Numbered from the stretch's first letter, positions 18,602 through 28,387 are shown. The stretch: DNA of 34,174 nt from Eubacterium sp. (GCA_017425345.1 JAFOML010000052.1:1-34174), one strand, 5' to 3'. Translations and numbers: made by a program. The notes: generated by a model not told the origin, from the sequence alone.

Positions 18602-21130
18602 ATGGAACAATACACTGTAACGGGAATGAGCTGTGCCGCCTGTCAGGCGCGGGTAGAGAAGGCCGTATCAGGAGTACCGGGCGTCACGAGCTGCTCTGTC
18701 AGCCTGCTGACCAATTCCATGGGCGTGGAAGGAACTGCCGGAGAGGCAGAGATCATCAAGGCCGTGACCGATGCCGGATACGGAGCTTCGCGGAAGGGTG
18801 GAAGCACGCAGCAGACCGGCACCGCGCTCTATACCGAGGAAGAGGAAGCGCTGAAAGATCATGAGACGCCGGTTCTTAAGAGAAGACTCCTCACATCTGT
18901 GGGGTTTCTTCTGGTGCTCATGTACTTTTCCATGGGGCACACGATGTTCGGCTGGCCGGTCCCCGCATTCTTTGAAGGAAATCCGATCGGGATCGCTCTC
19001 CTGCAGATGATCCTTGCGGCAATCGTCATGCTTATTAATAAGAAGTTTTTTACCAGTGGCTTCAAGAGCCTGATCCATCGGGCGCCCAATATGGACACGC
19101 TGGTCGCGATGGGATCTGCCGTGTCGTTCGGATGGAGCACGCTGGTTTTGTTCAAAATGACGCGCGATCAGGCGATCGGTGACTTGAATGCCGTGATGGC
19201 CGGCCACCACGGCCTGTATTTCGAAGCAGCCGCGATGATCGTGACGCTGATCACGATCGGTAAGATGCTGGAGGCGATGTCCAAGGGACGGACGACGGAC
19301 GCCCTGAAGGGGTTGATGCGTCTGGCGCCTAAGACCGCGGTGATCCTGGCGGATGGACAGGAGAAGGAGGTGCCGATCGATCAGGTGCAGATCGGCGATA
19401 TCTTTGTCGTCCGTCCAGGTGAGAATATCCCGGTGGATGGTATCATAACAGAAGGCAGTTCCGCGGTAGATGAATCCGCGCTTACCGGAGAGAGTATTCC
19501 GGTGGATAAGGAACCGGGAGATACGGTTTCTGCCGCGACGCTGAATCAGAGCGGGTTTATCCGGGCGAGAGCAACGCGGGTCGGACGGGATACGACGCTT
19601 GCGCAGATCATCCAGATGGTCAGTGATGCGGCGGCGACCAAGGCGCCGATCGCCAAGATCGCGGATAAGGTCTCCGGGATCTTTGTACCGGCAGTTCTTA
19701 TCATCGCGGCAGTCACAGCCGTCATCTGGCTGGCATGCGGGGCGGACCTTGGATATGCGCTCGCCAGGGGAATCTCTGTGCTGGTGATCAGCTGCCCGTG
19801 CGCGCTTGGGCTTGCCACCCCGGTTGCGATCATGGTGGGCAACGGTCTGGGGGCGAAGAACGGGATTTTGTTCAAGACGGCAGAGTCCCTCGAAGAGACA
19901 GGCCGCATGCACATCGTTGCTCTGGACAAGACAGGCACCATTACCCGCGGGGAGCCGCAGGTCACAGACATCGTGCCGGCGGAAGGCGTCAGCGCGGAAG
20001 AGCTGCTTGCCGCTGCCTATGCGCTTGAGATCAAGAGTGAACATCCGCTTGCCCGTGCCATTGTGACGCGGGCGGAGGCAGACGGAACTCCGGTTTACGA
20101 TGTAACAGACTTTGCCGCGGTAGCCGGAAACGGGCTCGTCGGAACACTCGGAGCGTCGAAGCTCGCCGGCGGAAACCTTCGCTTCATCAGCGGAAAAGCG
20201 GAAGTGCCGGCGGATGCACAGGCTTCTGCGGATACACTGGCGGGAGAAGGGAAGACCTGCCTGTTCTTCTCGAAGGACGGCGCCTATCTCGGAACGATCG
20301 CCGTTGCAGATACGATCAAGGACGACAGCGCCCAGGCGGTCGCAGAACTCAAGAACATGGGAATCCATGTCGTCATGCTCACCGGTGACAACGAGCGCAC
20401 TGCTAAGGCGATCGGGGCGCAGGCAGGCGTGGATGAGGTCATCGCGGGCGTGCTTCCGACCGGAAAGGAGCGCGTGATCCGCAGACTTCAGAAGCGCGGC
20501 AAGGTCGCGATGGTCGGTGACGGCATCAATGACGCGCCGGCTCTGACGCGCGCGGATATGGGGATCGCGATCGGCGCCGGAACGGATGTGGCAATCGATG
20601 CTGCCGACGTGGTCCTGATGAACAGCAAACTGACGGACGTGTCCGCGGCGATCCGGCTCAGCCGTCAGACCGTAAAGAACATCCACGAGAACCTGTTCTG
20701 GGCATTTTTCTACAATCTGATTCTGATCCCGGTCGCGGCAGGCGCTTACGTGCACCTGACGGGATGGACGATGAATCCGATGCTCGGAGCAGCCGCGATG
20801 AGTTTATCCAGCTTTTGTGTCGTATCGAATGCGCTCAGACTGAACCTGTTCGAGCTGCACAATGCTTCGAAAGATAAAAAGATTAAAAATACCATGAATG
20901 ACCAGGAGGAGAACACAGAAATGGAAAAGAAGATGAACATTGAAGGAATGATGTGCACACACTGCGAGGCAACGGTCAAGAAGGCGCTGGAGGCGCTGGA
21001 CGGCGTAGAGGCAGCAGAGGTCAGCCATGAGGCGAACAGCGCAGTCGTCACCATGAGCAAGGAAGTTGCTGATGACGTGCTGAAGAAGGCTGTCGAGGAT
21101 AAGGACTATACGGTTCTGTCGATCGAGTGA
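18602..21130 (+). CDS. copA: Copper-exporting P-type ATPase CopA with C-terminal CopZ-like domain
   Basis: CopA pumps Cu(I) out of the cytoplasm using ATP. The 842-residue protein starts with a heavy-metal-associated domain (GMSCAAC). It continues with the membrane helices, the actuator motif TGES, the intramembrane copper site CPC (398-400), the phosphorylation site DKTGT (Asp442), the SEHPLA motif of the nucleotide domain and the hinge [10 protein letters not shown]. After the last helices and a lysine-rich linker ([15 protein letters not shown]) there is a second metal-binding domain, [15 protein letters not shown], which resembles free CopZ chaperones. AGGAGGAG at 20904 and an in-frame ATG at 20921 could allow separate synthesis of this domain. 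It is repressed with csoR by the shared operator and followed by a terminator at 21159. Confidence 0.95.
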   Translation: MEQYTVTGMSCAACQARVEKAVSGVPGVTSCSVSLLTNSMGVEGTAGEAEIIKAVTDAGYGASRKGGSTQQTGTALYTEEEEALKDHETPVLKRRLLTSVGFLLVLMYFSMGHTMFGWPVPAFFEGNPIGIALLQMILAAIVMLINKKFFTSGFKSLIHRAPNMDTLVAMGSAVSFGWSTLVLFKMTRDQAIGDLNAVMAGHHGLYFEAAAMIVTLITIGKMLEAMSKGRTTDALKGLMRLAPKTAVILADGQEKEVPIDQVQIGDIFVVRPGENIPVDGIITEGSSAVDESALTGESIPVDKEPGDTVSAATLNQSGFIRARATRVGRDTTLAQIIQMVSDAAATKAPIAKIADKVSGIFVPAVLIIAAVTAVIWLACGADLGYALARGISVLVISCPCALGLATPVAIMVGNGLGAKNGILFKTAESLEETGRMHIVALDKTGTITRGEPQVTDIVPAEGVSAEELLAAAYALEIKSEHPLARAIVTRAEADGTPVYDVTDFAAVAGNGLVGTLGASKLAGGNLRFISGKAEVPADAQASADTLAGEGKTCLFFSKDGAYLGTIAVADTIKDDSAQAVAELKNMGIHVVMLTGDNERTAKAIGAQAGVDEVIAGVLPTGKERVIRRLQKRGKVAMVGDGINDAPALTRADMGIAIGAGTDVAIDAADVVLMNSKLTDVSAAIRLSRQTVKNIHENLFWAFFYNLILIPVAAGAYVHLTGWTMNPMLGAAAMSLSSFCVVSNALRLNLFELHNASKDKKIKNTMNDQEENTEMEKKMNIEGMMCTHCEATVKKALEALDGVEAAEVSHEANSAVVTMSKEVADDVLKKAVEDKDYTVLSIE
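20921..21130 (+). CDS. Possible separate CopZ-like copper chaperone from internal start
   Basis: Within the copA frame, AGGAGGAG (20904-20911) stands nine bases before an ATG (20921). That start would yield a free 69-residue heavy-metal-associated protein: [26 protein letters not shown] through [12 protein letters not shown], with the CxxC copper site. Size and sequence match stand-alone CopZ chaperones. It is the same reading frame as the CopA C-terminus, so this is a proposed second product, not a separate locus. Confidence 0.4.
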   Translation: MEKKMNIEGMMCTHCEATVKKALEALDGVEAAEVSHEANSAVVTMSKEVADDVLKKAVEDKDYTVLSIE

Positions 21131-21158
21131 GTCGGACGGAAATGAAGAGTATCCTGAG

Positions 21159-21188
21159 AGGCTGTCTCAAAAAAAGAGGCAGCCTTTT
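21159..21188 (+). terminator. Intrinsic terminator after copA
   Basis: AGGCTGTCTC (21159-21168) and GAGGCAGCCT (21176-21185) form a 10-bp stem with one G-U pair and a loop of seven A bases, followed by TTT. It ends the csoR-copA unit. Confidence 0.82.
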
Positions 21189-21197
21189 GGCATGCCG

Positions 21198-21356
21198 GAC
21201 GCACGGTTCTGCTTCCCGCGTGCCCGGCCTGCTTAAGGGCTGCCCTCTTCCAAAACAACCAGATAATCCTAATCCCATTCGACTCACCGTGCGTCAAGAC
21301 ACTGCTCATAGACTGCAGAGTGGCACTTCGCGCTCCGGCGCCTTCGACTTGACGCA
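21198..21356. repeat. Alternative-pairing repeat set between copA and ung
   Basis: The segment CCGTGCGTCAAG (21287-21298) has two perfect 9-bp partners: GACGCACGG upstream (21198-21206) and CTTGACGCA downstream (21348-21356). The two pairings share six bases, so they exclude each other in one RNA. This 304-base gap otherwise holds the copA terminator and the ung promoter; short open frames in it look spurious. Confidence 0.45.
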
Positions 21357-21399
21357 AAAAAGTCTCGAATTTCAGATGAAAAAATCTTTTCCCACCGGG

Positions 21400-21428
21400 T
21401 TGAACTCCGTGTTTTCCTCTAGTATAAT
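21400..21428 (+). promoter_or_regulatory. Sigma-A promoter of ung, apparently leaderless
   Basis: TTGAAC (21400-21405) and a perfect TATAAT (21423-21428) are 17 bases apart. Only six bases separate the -10 from the ATG at 21435, so the transcript should begin at or next to the start codon. Confidence 0.75.
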
Positions 21429-21434
21429 CGATAC

Positions 21435-22109
21435 ATGGTACACATTGGAAACGACTGGGATAAGATCCTGGCAGGAGAATTTGAAAAAGAATACTATCTG
21501 GAACTGCGCCGGTTTCTGATCTGGGAATACCGGCACACGCAGGTCTATCCGGATATGTATGACATATTCAATGCGCTGAAGGAGACACCGTACAGTAAGG
21601 TCAAGGCCGTGATCCTTGGACAGGATCCGTATCATGAGCCGGGGCAGGCACATGGCCTTGCTTTTTCTGTACAGAAAGGCATTCCGCAGCCGCCGTCGCT
21701 CGTGAACATCTTCAAGGAGCTTTCGGACGATCTCGGCATTCAGCCGCCTCCTCCGGACAACGGCTGTCTGATCCCTTGGGCCAAGCAGGGCGTTCTGCTT
21801 CTGAATACCGCGCTGACCGTCAGGGCGCATCAGGCGAACTCCCACCGCGGGAAGGGCTGGGAGATCCTGACGGACCGCATCATTCAGCTTCTGAACGAGC
21901 GGGAGACGCCGATGGTATTCCTGCTCTGGGGCGCTAACGCCAGGGCTAAGACGAGCCTGATCACGAACCGGAACCATCTCGTGATCACGGGCCCGCACCC
22001 GAGCCCGCTTTCCGCCTACCGGGGTTTTTTCGGCGGACGGTACTTTTCCCGTACCAATGACTTTCTCGTCCGGACCGGGCAGACGCCCATCGACTGGACG
22101 ATCCGGTAA
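21435..22109 (+). CDS. ung: Uracil-DNA glycosylase (family 1)
   Basis: UNG removes uracil from DNA and starts base-excision repair. The 224-residue protein is full length for the family. It has the water-activating motif GQDPYH (62-67, catalytic Asp64), [11 protein letters not shown], the uracil-pocket stretch [19 protein letters not shown], and the DNA-intercalation loop [13 protein letters not shown] (His188). The N-terminus [12 protein letters not shown] matches the usual start of clostridial UNG proteins, which supports ATG 21435. No Shine-Dalgarno sequence precedes it and the -10 hexamer is only six bases away, so translation probably begins on a leaderless mRNA. A terminator follows at 22131. 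Confidence 0.96.
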   Translation: MVHIGNDWDKILAGEFEKEYYLELRRFLIWEYRHTQVYPDMYDIFNALKETPYSKVKAVILGQDPYHEPGQAHGLAFSVQKGIPQPPSLVNIFKELSDDLGIQPPPPDNGCLIPWAKQGVLLLNTALTVRAHQANSHRGKGWEILTDRIIQLLNERETPMVFLLWGANARAKTSLITNRNHLVITGPHPSPLSAYRGFFGGRYFSRTNDFLVRTGQTPIDWTIR

Positions 22110-22130
22110 CTATTTACTATTTCAAATGCA

Positions 22131-22156
22131 GAGGCTGCAGAAGCGGCCTTCTTTTT
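22131..22156 (+). terminator. Intrinsic terminator after ung
   Basis: AGGCTGC (22132-22138) and GCGGCCT (22143-22149) pair with one G-U around the loop AGAA, followed by TCTTTTT. It lies 17 bases before typA, so read-through may also supply typA. Confidence 0.7.
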
Positions 22157-22172
22157 AGAGGACAGAATATTT

Positions 22173-24044
22173 ATGGCAGACAAACAGAAGATTATCAACA
22201 TAGCCGTTATCGCACACGTAGACGCAGGTAAGTCCACGCTGGTAGACGCGTTTCTGAATCAGAGCGGCGTGTTTCGCGAGAACGAGGAGATCGTGGACTG
22301 CGTCATGGACAGCGACGATATCGAGCGCGAGCGCGGGATCACGATCTATTCCAAGAACTGCTCGATCATGCACGGGGATACCAAGATCAATATCGTGGAT
22401 ACGCCGGGACACGCGGACTTTTCGTCCGAGGTCGAGCGCATCATGAAGACCGTGGACACGGTGATCCTGCTGGTGGATTCCAGCGAGGGACCGATGCCGC
22501 AGACGCGGTTCGTCCTGACCAAGTCGTTGGAGCAGGGGTTGAACCCGATCCTCTTCATTAACAAAATCGACAAGAAAGACGCCCGCATCGACGAGGTCGT
22601 CGACGAAGTATATGAGCTCTTCATGGATCTGGACGCAAACGACGACCAGCTGGATTTCCCGATCCTCTACGGCATCGCCCGCCAGGGCATCGCGGTTTAC
22701 GATCCTTCGGATGTAGAAGGCATCGACATTGGTGAGGGTTCCAAGAAGCTCAAACACACCCCGAGAGGCTTCGGCGGCTATGACATCACGCCGCTGTTCG
22801 ACACGATCGTAGAGCACTGCGAGCCATATCCGGACCGCCGGGAAGAGCCGCTGCAGTTCCAGGTCTCGACCCTCGCCTATGACGACTATATCGGCCGTCT
22901 CGGCATCGGCCGCATCACCCGCGGTGTGATCCGCGAGGGACAGACCGTTGCTGTCTGCAAGGAAGACGGCAGCGTTGTGAACCGGAAGATCAATCAGGTC
23001 TTCGTCTACAGAGGCCTGAAGCGCATGGCGGTCCCGCAGGCAGAATGCGGCGATATCTGCGTGGTATCCGGCATCGCGGACATCTCGATCGGTGAGACCA
23101 TCTGCGATCTGCAGAACCCGGATCCGATGGAGATGATCCATATTGAAGAGCCGACGCTCTCCATGAACTTCATGGTCAATTCGTCTCCGTTCGCGGGAAA
23201 GGTCGGCAAGTACGTGACCTCCCGCCACATCCGTGACCGCCTGAACAAGGAGCTGGAAGTCAACGTAGGACTGACCGTGGAAGATACCGACAGCACGGAC
23301 TGCTTCAAGGTCTCCGGGCGCGGTGAGCTGCATCTTTCCATCCTGATCGAGAACATGCGCAGAGAGGGTTATGAACTGGCCGTCTCCAAGCCGGAGGTCA
23401 TCTTCAAGCGTGATGAGCAGGGACGCAAGCTGGAGCCGGTGGAAGAGGTCGTCGTCACCGTTCCGGATCAGTATGCCGGAAGCGTGATCGGAAAGCTGAA
23501 TCAGAGAAAGGGCATCATGGTCCAGATGAGCGGAGAGAACGGTTATTCCCGCATCGAGTACCATGTTCCGACCCGCGGCCTTCTGGGCTACCGCAGCGAG
23601 TTCATCAACGAGACGCGCGGTGAGGGGAATATGGAGAGACGCTTTTATGATTTTGAGCCATATAAAGGCGATATTCCCGGCAGAACCAACGGCGTTGCCA
23701 TCGCCATTGAAGAGGGCAACTGCACGCCCTATGCGCTGTTCAACATCCAGGAGCGCGTGCAGATGTTCGTCGAGCCGGGCACCCATGTATACGAGGGCAT
23801 GATCGTCGGAATGAATGCCCGGTCTGACGACATGGAGGTCAACCCGTGCAAGGCCAAGAAGGTGAGTAATATGCGCGCGGCGGGATCGGATGATAAGATT
23901 TTGTTGTCGCCGCCGAGACGCTTCACGTTGGAAGAAGCGCTGGAGTTCATTGAAGACGACGAGCTCGTGGAAGTCACGCCGGATGATATCCGTCTCAGGA
24001 AGAAGCTTCTTCACGAGCTGGAGCGCAGAAGAGCAGGGAGATAA
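22173..24044 (+). CDS. typA: Translational GTPase TypA/BipA
   Basis: TypA/BipA is an EF-G-like ribosome-binding GTPase involved in 50S assembly and in growth under stress. The 623-residue protein has the P-loop AHVDAGKST (14-22), switch [26 protein letters not shown], domain II, the EF-G-like domains III and V, and the BipA C-terminal domain (RGLLGYRSEFINETRGEG, GMIVGMNARSDDMEVNPCKAKK). The usual VDHGKTT P-loop is VDAGKST here, as in TetM and RF3 relatives; the C-terminal half nonetheless fixes the BipA identity. AGAGGA lies about eleven bases before the ATG. No clear separate promoter is seen between the ung terminator and the start. mscS follows after three bases. Confidence 0.96.
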   Translation: MADKQKIINIAVIAHVDAGKSTLVDAFLNQSGVFRENEEIVDCVMDSDDIERERGITIYSKNCSIMHGDTKINIVDTPGHADFSSEVERIMKTVDTVILLVDSSEGPMPQTRFVLTKSLEQGLNPILFINKIDKKDARIDEVVDEVYELFMDLDANDDQLDFPILYGIARQGIAVYDPSDVEGIDIGEGSKKLKHTPRGFGGYDITPLFDTIVEHCEPYPDRREEPLQFQVSTLAYDDYIGRLGIGRITRGVIREGQTVAVCKEDGSVVNRKINQVFVYRGLKRMAVPQAECGDICVVSGIADISIGETICDLQNPDPMEMIHIEEPTLSMNFMVNSSPFAGKVGKYVTSRHIRDRLNKELEVNVGLTVEDTDSTDCFKVSGRGELHLSILIENMRREGYELAVSKPEVIFKRDEQGRKLEPVEEVVVTVPDQYAGSVIGKLNQRKGIMVQMSGENGYSRIEYHVPTRGLLGYRSEFINETRGEGNMERRFYDFEPYKGDIPGRTNGVAIAIEEGNCTPYALFNIQERVQMFVEPGTHVYEGMIVGMNARSDDMEVNPCKAKKVSNMRAAGSDDKILLSPPRRFTLEEALEFIEDDELVEVTPDDIRLRKKLLHELERRRAGR

Positions 24045-24047
24045 GCT

Positions 24048-24842
24048 ATGACACTCGATCTCAGCAGTCTGGTAAATGATGTAACCAAATACGGTCTGGA
24101 AGCGCTGATCGTGCTTGCAGTCGGTTTCGTGATCATCCGTATTCTGATCCACATCGAACGGAAGGCGCTTGAGAAGAGTCCTCTGGACGAGTCCGTGTAC
24201 CTGGTGATCATACGGTTTACGAAGATCATACTCTGGGTTCTGCTCGCGGTCGTGATCCTGGGGACGCTGCATATTTCGCTCGGACCGTTCATCGCGGTTC
24301 TGGGTACCGTGGGCGCTGCGCTCGCGCTGGCTCTGCGGGACAGCTTAAGCAATGTGGCAGGAGGGATCATCCTGCTGTTCACCAAACCGTTTTCCAAAGG
24401 AGATGAGATCCAGATCAACAATCTGGTAGGAGTGGTTGACAGTATTGATATATTGACAACTAATATGCACTCCTATGATAATAAGACGATCATCATCCCC
24501 AACGGGACGATTGTCAATACAATTGTAATCAATGCAACTAGAAATGACATGCGACGTGTTGACGCGGAGATCAGTGTCGCTTATCATAATGATATAGAGC
24601 ATGCCAAGAGCGTCATCATGGACGTGATCCGGGAGAACCCGATCATGGTCATGGATCCGGCGCCATTCATCCAGCTAACGCAGCATGGAGATAACGGCAT
24701 GATCTTTAAGGTCGGTGTCTGGTGCAGGACCGAAGACCGGTTCCAGGCGCAGCGTGAGCTGATGGAATCGATCAAAAATCAGTTTGAACGGGAGGGAATC
24801 GACATTCCATATCCGCATATGGATGTCACCGTTATATCATAG
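24048..24842 (+). CDS. MscS-family small-conductance mechanosensitive channel
   Basis: MscS channels open under membrane tension and release solutes during hypo-osmotic shock. The 264-residue protein has three hydrophobic helices (about 15-40, 55-75 and 80-105). The pore helix GTVGAALALALRDSLSNVAGGIILLFTKPF is followed by the beta domain (KGDEIQINNLVGVVDSIDILTTNMHSYDNKTIIIPNG) and the alpha-beta C-terminal cage. It starts three bases after typA, so the two are probably cotranscribed. The middle of the gene (about 24415-24600) is richer in A and T than its neighbours and contains two TTGACA hexamers. Confidence 0.92.
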   Translation: MTLDLSSLVNDVTKYGLEALIVLAVGFVIIRILIHIERKALEKSPLDESVYLVIIRFTKIILWVLLAVVILGTLHISLGPFIAVLGTVGAALALALRDSLSNVAGGIILLFTKPFSKGDEIQINNLVGVVDSIDILTTNMHSYDNKTIIIPNGTIVNTIVINATRNDMRRVDAEISVAYHNDIEHAKSVIMDVIRENPIMVMDPAPFIQLTQHGDNGMIFKVGVWCRTEDRFQAQRELMESIKNQFEREGIDIPYPHMDVTVIS

Positions 24843-24890
24843 TTTAATATGTAGGTTGTCGCTTTAATTTATGAGAATGGGAGAATGAAA

Positions 24891-27800
24891 ATGAGCGAAA
24901 TCAGACGATTCAAGAGGGTCCTCGTAGCCAACCGAGGCGAGATTGCGATTCGTATCTTCAGAGCCTGCAACGAACTCGGTATCCGTACCGTTGCAATCTA
25001 TTCTGAGGAGGACAACACGGCACAGTTCCGTGATAAGGCAGATGAGTCTTATCAGATTGGAAAGGGCAAGTCACCGGTTGCCGCTTATCTCAGTATTGAT
25101 GAGATCATCGCGCTTGCCAAGCAGAAGGGCGTCGATGCGATCCACCCCGGATATGGGTTCCTTTCTGAGAATGCGGACTTTGCCAAAGCGTGCGAAGACG
25201 CAGGGATCGTGTTCATCGGACCGACCGCGGACATGATGAACCAGCTGGGTGATAAGATTCAGTCAAAGATCGTTGCGGAAAAGGTCGGCGTACCGACGAT
25301 TCCGGGCGTGGAAAAGGCAATCGAGAGCGACGAGGAAGCGATCGAGTTCGCCGATAAGTGCGGCTACCCGGTCATCCTCAAGGCAGCAGCAGGCGGCGGC
25401 GGCCGCGGCATGCGCGTAGTCCGTGACAAGGCAGACATCGTAAATGAGTACCGTACCGCCAAGAGCGAGGCAGCCAAGGCATTCGGTATCGATGATATTT
25501 TTATTGAGAAATACCTGGAAAACCCGAAGCATATCGAAGTACAGGTTCTCGGCGACAACGACGGAAACATCGTCCACCTGTTCGAGAGAGACTGCTCCAT
25601 TCAGCGCCGTCATCAGAAGGTCGTAGAGTTCACACCTTCTCTGGTGCTGACCGACAAGCAGCGGCAGGACATCTGCAATGATGCGTTGAAGATCGCTAAA
25701 TTTGTAAACTACAGAAGCGCTGGTACCGTCGAGTTCCTGCTGGACAAGCACGGCAACCACTACTTCATCGAGATGAACCCGCGTATTCAGGTCGAGCACA
25801 CGGTAACCGAGGTCGTGACCGGCATCGATATCGTGCAGAGCCAGATCAAGATCGCGCAGGGATATACGCTGGATTCTGACGAGATCGGGATCCGCAGCCA
25901 GAAGGACATCACCCAGAGAGGGTATGCGATCCAGTGCCGTATCACCACAGAGGACCCGGCCAATGGCTTCCTGCCTGACACTGGTACCATCGAGTACTAC
26001 AACAGCGCGTCCGGTTACGGTATCCGTCTGGACGGCGGCAACGGATTCACCGGATCTGTCGTTACTCCGTACTACGACAGCCTTCTGGTCAAGATCACCG
26101 CTTATGCGATGACGTTCGCAGACGCGCGCCGCAAGGCGATGCGCGCGCTGAAGGAGACCACGATCAAGGGCGTTAAGACCAACATCGGCTTCCTTCTGAA
26201 CGTCATGAACCATCCGGACTTCATCGAAGGCAGATGTGATACCGGCTTCATCGCGGCAAATCCGGAACTGCTGGATATCAGCCCGAAGGTGGACCGTGAG
26301 CTGAAGGTTTTGAACTATATCGGAAACAAAGTCGTCAACGAGACCCGCGGCATCAAGCCGAACTTCAACGTGCCGGCATTCCCGCGCATCCCGAAGACGG
26401 AGATCAACGGCCTGACAGGAACCAAGCAGCTGTTCGACAAGCACGGCGCGGAATATATCTCGCAGTGGGCGTTGCACCAGAAGAGACTGCTCATCACCGA
26501 TACCACGATGCGTGACGCGCAGCAGTCCCTGATGGCGACGCGTGTCAGAACCGTGGACATGACCAAGATCGCTCCGGCGGTCGCGCTGTACGAGAAGGAT
26601 GCGTTCTCCCTCGAGATGTGGGGCGGCGCGACCTTCGATACCGCATATCGTTTCCTCAAGGAGTCTCCGTGGGATCGTCTGGATCAGCTGCGTGAGCGCA
26701 TTCCGAACATCCTGTTCCAGATGCTGATCCGCGGCGCGAACGGTGTCGGATACAAGAACTATCCGGATAACGTGATCCGCGCGCTGGTCAAAGAGGCGGC
26801 TGCCGGCGGCATCGACGTGTTCCGTATCTTTGACTCGCTGAACTGGATCCCGGGCATGCAGGTCGCGCTGGATGAGGTTCTGAATCAGGGTAAGATCGCA
26901 GAGACGACCCTCTGCTACACGGGTGATATCCTGGACAACAGCCGTGACAAGTACACGCTGGACTACTACGTCAGAAAAGCGAAGGAGCTCGCAAAGATGG
27001 GCTCCCACATTATCGCGATCAAGGATATGTCCGGTCTGCTCAAGCCGATCGCGGCGCAGAAGCTGATCTCCGCTCTGAAGAACGAGGTCGATGTGCCGAT
27101 CCACCTGCACACACACGACACCAGCGGAAACGCGGGCGCTACCGTGCTGATGGCAGCAGAGGCAGGCGTAGACATCATTGACGCGGCAATCAACAGTATG
27201 TCCGGCCTGACTTCTCAGCCGGCACTGAACTCGATCGTAGCGGCGCTGGAATACAGTGACAGAGATACGCAGTTTGACGTAAATAAGATCCAGGTCATCT
27301 CCGATTACTGGGAAGATGTACGTCCGGTATACAAAAACTTCGAGTCCGACCTCAAGACGGCATCCGCAGAGATCTACAAGTTCGAGATCCCCGGCGGCCA
27401 GTACTCCAACCTGAAGCCGCAGGTAGAGAGCTTCGGTCTCGGCCACAAGTTCGAGGAAGTCAAGGAGATGTACAAGCGCGTCAATATGATGCTGGGAGAT
27501 ATCGTCAAGGTTACACCGTCCTCCAAGGCGGTCGGTGATATGGCGATCTTCATGGTACAGAATGACCTGACGCCGGAGAACATCCTGGAGAAGGGCAAGA
27601 ACATCGACTTCCCGGATTCCATCGTTTCCTTCTTCGAAGGCATGATGGGACAGCCGGAAGGCGGATTCCCGGAGGATCTGCAGAAGCTGGTCCTGAAGGA
27701 CAAGAAGCCAATCACCTGCAGGCCGGGAGAGCTGCTCGAGCCGGAAGATTTCGACTACATCAAGAGCGGACTGCAGAAGTACTTCGATCTGGAAGGAACG

Positions 27801-28334
27801 CCGCGTGAGCTCGTCTCTTACGCGATGTATCCGAAGGTCTACGAGGATTATCTGAACTCGATCAAGAAGGACGGTGATTTCAGTCTGATGGGATCGGACG
27901 TATTCTTCTACGGACTGGCGGAAGGCGAGACTTCCGAGGTCAAGATCGATGAAGGTAAGGAGCTCGTCATCCAGCTGGATGAGATCCGCGACGTAGACAG
28001 AGACGGCTTCCGTGATCTGGTATTCGAAGTGAACGGCAACCGCCGCGTCGTCCGCATCAAGGACAACCTGGTGCAGGCAGCGGTATCGGATTCCTCCTCC
28101 AGATACGCGGATGAAGAGAACCCGATGGAGATCGGCGCGAACATCCCGGGCAACATTGTAAAGGTCCTCGTACACGAGGGTGATGAGGTCAAGGATCAGC
28201 AGCCGGTAGCGGTCATCGAGGCAATGAAGATGGAGACAAACATCATCGCCAAGGCCAGCGGAACCGTCGAGAAGATCTTCGTGAAGAAGGGCCAGCAGGT
28301 CAAATCCGGAGAGCTGATCGCTCTGCTGAAGTAA
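24891..28334 (+). CDS. pyc: Pyruvate carboxylase
   Basis: Pyruvate carboxylase converts pyruvate, bicarbonate and ATP to oxaloacetate using biotin, refilling the citric acid cycle intermediates. The 1147-residue single chain holds all domains: biotin carboxylase (about 5-455; VLVANRGEIAIRIFRA, HPGYGFLSENADFA, ATP-grasp AAAGGGGRGMR, ERDCSIQRRHQK); the carboxyltransferase barrel (about 530-800; TTMRDAQQSLMATRVRT, KDMSGLLKP, HLHTHDTSGN); a PYC-type allosteric/tetramerisation region; and a C-terminal biotinyl domain with AMKMET (Lys1113). ATG 24891 is preferred to ATG 24885 because GGGAGA stands six bases before it but touches the other. A terminator follows at 28356. Confidence 0.97.
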   Translation: MSEIRRFKRVLVANRGEIAIRIFRACNELGIRTVAIYSEEDNTAQFRDKADESYQIGKGKSPVAAYLSIDEIIALAKQKGVDAIHPGYGFLSENADFAKACEDAGIVFIGPTADMMNQLGDKIQSKIVAEKVGVPTIPGVEKAIESDEEAIEFADKCGYPVILKAAAGGGGRGMRVVRDKADIVNEYRTAKSEAAKAFGIDDIFIEKYLENPKHIEVQVLGDNDGNIVHLFERDCSIQRRHQKVVEFTPSLVLTDKQRQDICNDALKIAKFVNYRSAGTVEFLLDKHGNHYFIEMNPRIQVEHTVTEVVTGIDIVQSQIKIAQGYTLDSDEIGIRSQKDITQRGYAIQCRITTEDPANGFLPDTGTIEYYNSASGYGIRLDGGNGFTGSVVTPYYDSLLVKITAYAMTFADARRKAMRALKETTIKGVKTNIGFLLNVMNHPDFIEGRCDTGFIAANPELLDISPKVDRELKVLNYIGNKVVNETRGIKPNFNVPAFPRIPKTEINGLTGTKQLFDKHGAEYISQWALHQKRLLITDTTMRDAQQSLMATRVRTVDMTKIAPAVALYEKDAFSLEMWGGATFDTAYRFLKESPWDRLDQLRERIPNILFQMLIRGANGVGYKNYPDNVIRALVKEAAAGGIDVFRIFDSLNWIPGMQVALDEVLNQGKIAETTLCYTGDILDNSRDKYTLDYYVRKAKELAKMGSHIIAIKDMSGLLKPIAAQKLISALKNEVDVPIHLHTHDTSGNAGATVLMAAEAGVDIIDAAINSMSGLTSQPALNSIVAALEYSDRDTQFDVNKIQVISDYWEDVRPVYKNFESDLKTASAEIYKFEIPGGQYSNLKPQVESFGLGHKFEEVKEMYKRVNMMLGDIVKVTPSSKAVGDMAIFMVQNDLTPENILEKGKNIDFPDSIVSFFEGMMGQPEGGFPEDLQKLVLKDKKPITCRPGELLEPEDFDYIKSGLQKYFDLEGTPRELVSYAMYPKVYEDYLNSIKKDGDFSLMGSDVFFYGLAEGETSEVKIDEGKELVIQLDEIRDVDRDGFRDLVFEVNGNRRVVRIKDNLVQAAVSDSSSRYADEENPMEIGANIPGNIVKVLVHEGDEVKDQQPVAVIEAMKMETNIIAKASGTVEKIFVKKGQQVKSGELIALLK

Positions 28335-28355
28335 TTTCATCAAAGGGAAATGCCG

Positions 28356-28387
28356 GAGCCGGCGCACTGAGGTGTGCCGGCTCTTTA
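28356..28387 (+). terminator. Intrinsic terminator after pyruvate carboxylase
   Basis: GAGCCGGCGCAC (28356-28367) and GTGTGCCGGCTC (28372-28383) form a 12-bp stem with one G-U pair and the loop TGAG, followed by TTTAT. Confidence 0.85.

Noticed and set aside
21106..21357. Small minus-strand gene between copA and ung
   Set aside because: The frame runs through the copA terminator hairpin and the repeat set, and its translation looks like noncoding sequence.
25263..28367. Very long minus-strand open frame (1034 codons) opposite pyruvate carboxylase
   Set aside because: It is the antisense shadow of a clear pyc gene, has no recognisable domains, and arises from the codon pattern of the real frame. 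The same holds for 22155-24272, 30036-33107, 18668-20755 and 9442-10572.
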